NCBI RefSeq assembly: GCF_017377395.1
Contig: NZ_CP061800.1
Span: forward strand, 434,001-498,000
DNA: 64,000 nt
DNA from: Desulfonema magnum
GTDB taxonomy: Bacteria; Desulfobacterota; Desulfobacteria; Desulfobacterales; 4be13
Reading direction: 5' to 3'
The notes below the pieces were generated by a model that was not told where the DNA came from, did no database searches, and was given only the letters and a program-made list of their open reading frames with translations. A program made the translations under genes and the position numbers. Of this stretch, positions 63,722 to 64,000 are shown piece after piece (the first letter of the stretch is position 1; every line of letters begins with the position of its first letter).

Positions 63722-63900
63722 CAAATTGTTCATAACTTTTTTAAAGTCTTGTTGATATTTTATACTATAAAATCAGAATATTAAAAAGACAACCGCATTT
63801 TCCCGCCCCGAGTTATGAACATCGCGTTTTCAGATTACAAAAATGATCTGAAAAATTTTTCCGACATCAGAGAAACTTTGTCAAATTGTTCATAACTTTT
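63722..63900. promoter_or_regulatory. Repeated GTTCATAAC motifs in A/T-rich DNA
   Basis: CAAATTGTTCATAACTTTT occurs at 63722-63740 and 63882-63900 (160 bp apart), each followed by a (TA)TAAAATCA block. The complement GTTATGAAC lies between them at 63812-63820. This could be a set of operator sites or tandem promoters for a gene beyond the window edge. Confidence 0.4.
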
Positions 63901-64000
63901 CAAAGACGTTTTTTTGTTTTTATTATAAAATCAAAAGTTTACAAATTGCACAATAGTAAAAATTCGATTTTTTATCAAAAAAAATCAAAAGGTTAATGGA

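Overview
The window looks like chromosomal DNA of a repeat-rich, strictly anaerobic Desulfobacterota (Desulfobacterales-type) bacterium. The reasons are moderate G+C content, deltaproteobacterial housekeeping genes (Lon, TsaB, Psd/PssA, LeuB, GreA, RpoZ, TtcA, FolE2), large PAS/REC histidine kinases, a sigma-54 activator, arsenosugar-type ArsS, and a very high density of short dispersed and tandem repeats, as in large genomes of filamentous or multicellular sulfate reducers such as Desulfonema. The genus is inference; no rRNA or tRNA gene was seen to test it.

Layout. 1-2.1 kb: 3' end of an IS4-type transposase and a tandem array of palindromic 144-bp units. 2.1-10.8 kb: small membrane protein, HEAT-repeat membrane protein, nitronate-monooxygenase-like flavoprotein, Nudix hydrolase, thioredoxin-fold lipid-side protein and DsbD. 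10.8-12.97 kb: 1.2-kb array of 114/122-bp repeats. 13-17.2 kb: an unusual same-strand cluster (GHMP/beta-RFAP-synthase-like, TrpF-like, Zn-dehydrogenase, then a DhnA/ADH-synthase-type aldolase). 17.3-19.8 kb: gyrB. 20.8-26 kb: mobile or defence-like region with a phage-type replication initiator flanked by two similar small-RNA candidates, a decayed initiator fragment, an orphan D12 adenine methylase, a broken IS1 element and a three-gene HigBA-like toxin-antitoxin operon. 26.5-39.6 kb: a 1569-residue secreted dockerin/DUF4114 protein with a near-consensus sigma-54 promoter, a sigma-54 activator gene upstream of it, and three REC/histidine kinase genes. 40-44.6 kb: cupin, RND transporter, DUF6122-like protein, prepilin peptidase. 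45.6-53.7 kb: lon, tsaB, psd-pssA, leuB and a fused type I-like methylase/specificity protein. 54.5-63 kb: greA, rpoZ, ttcA, folE2, dacB, dtd, nitroreductase, an arsenosugar pair (ArsS plus AhpD-like partner) and a lipoprotein.

Working units visible from overlaps and spacing are: GHMP-trpF-ADH (4-nt gap, then a GTGA overlap); psd-pssA (ATGA overlap); antitoxin-like/higB/higA (ATGA overlap, then very close); dtd-dacB (1-nt gap); AhpD-like-arsS (GTGA overlap).

The most unusual content is: (i) two 171-bp non-autonomous elements in opposite orientation, 169/171 identical, each with exact 11-bp target duplications, plus a 102-bp relative whose ends match the IS4-type element at the window start; (ii) two structurally conserved ~85-nt RNA candidates with the same promoter spacing on either side of the replication gene; (iii) the GHMP/TrpF/dehydrogenase/aldolase cluster, whose pathway I cannot name; (iv) an arsS gene whose C-terminus lies in another frame and reads through a UGA where the family has Cys, suggesting a selenoprotein descended or broken form; (v) heptanucleotide repeats placed directly at several gene starts.
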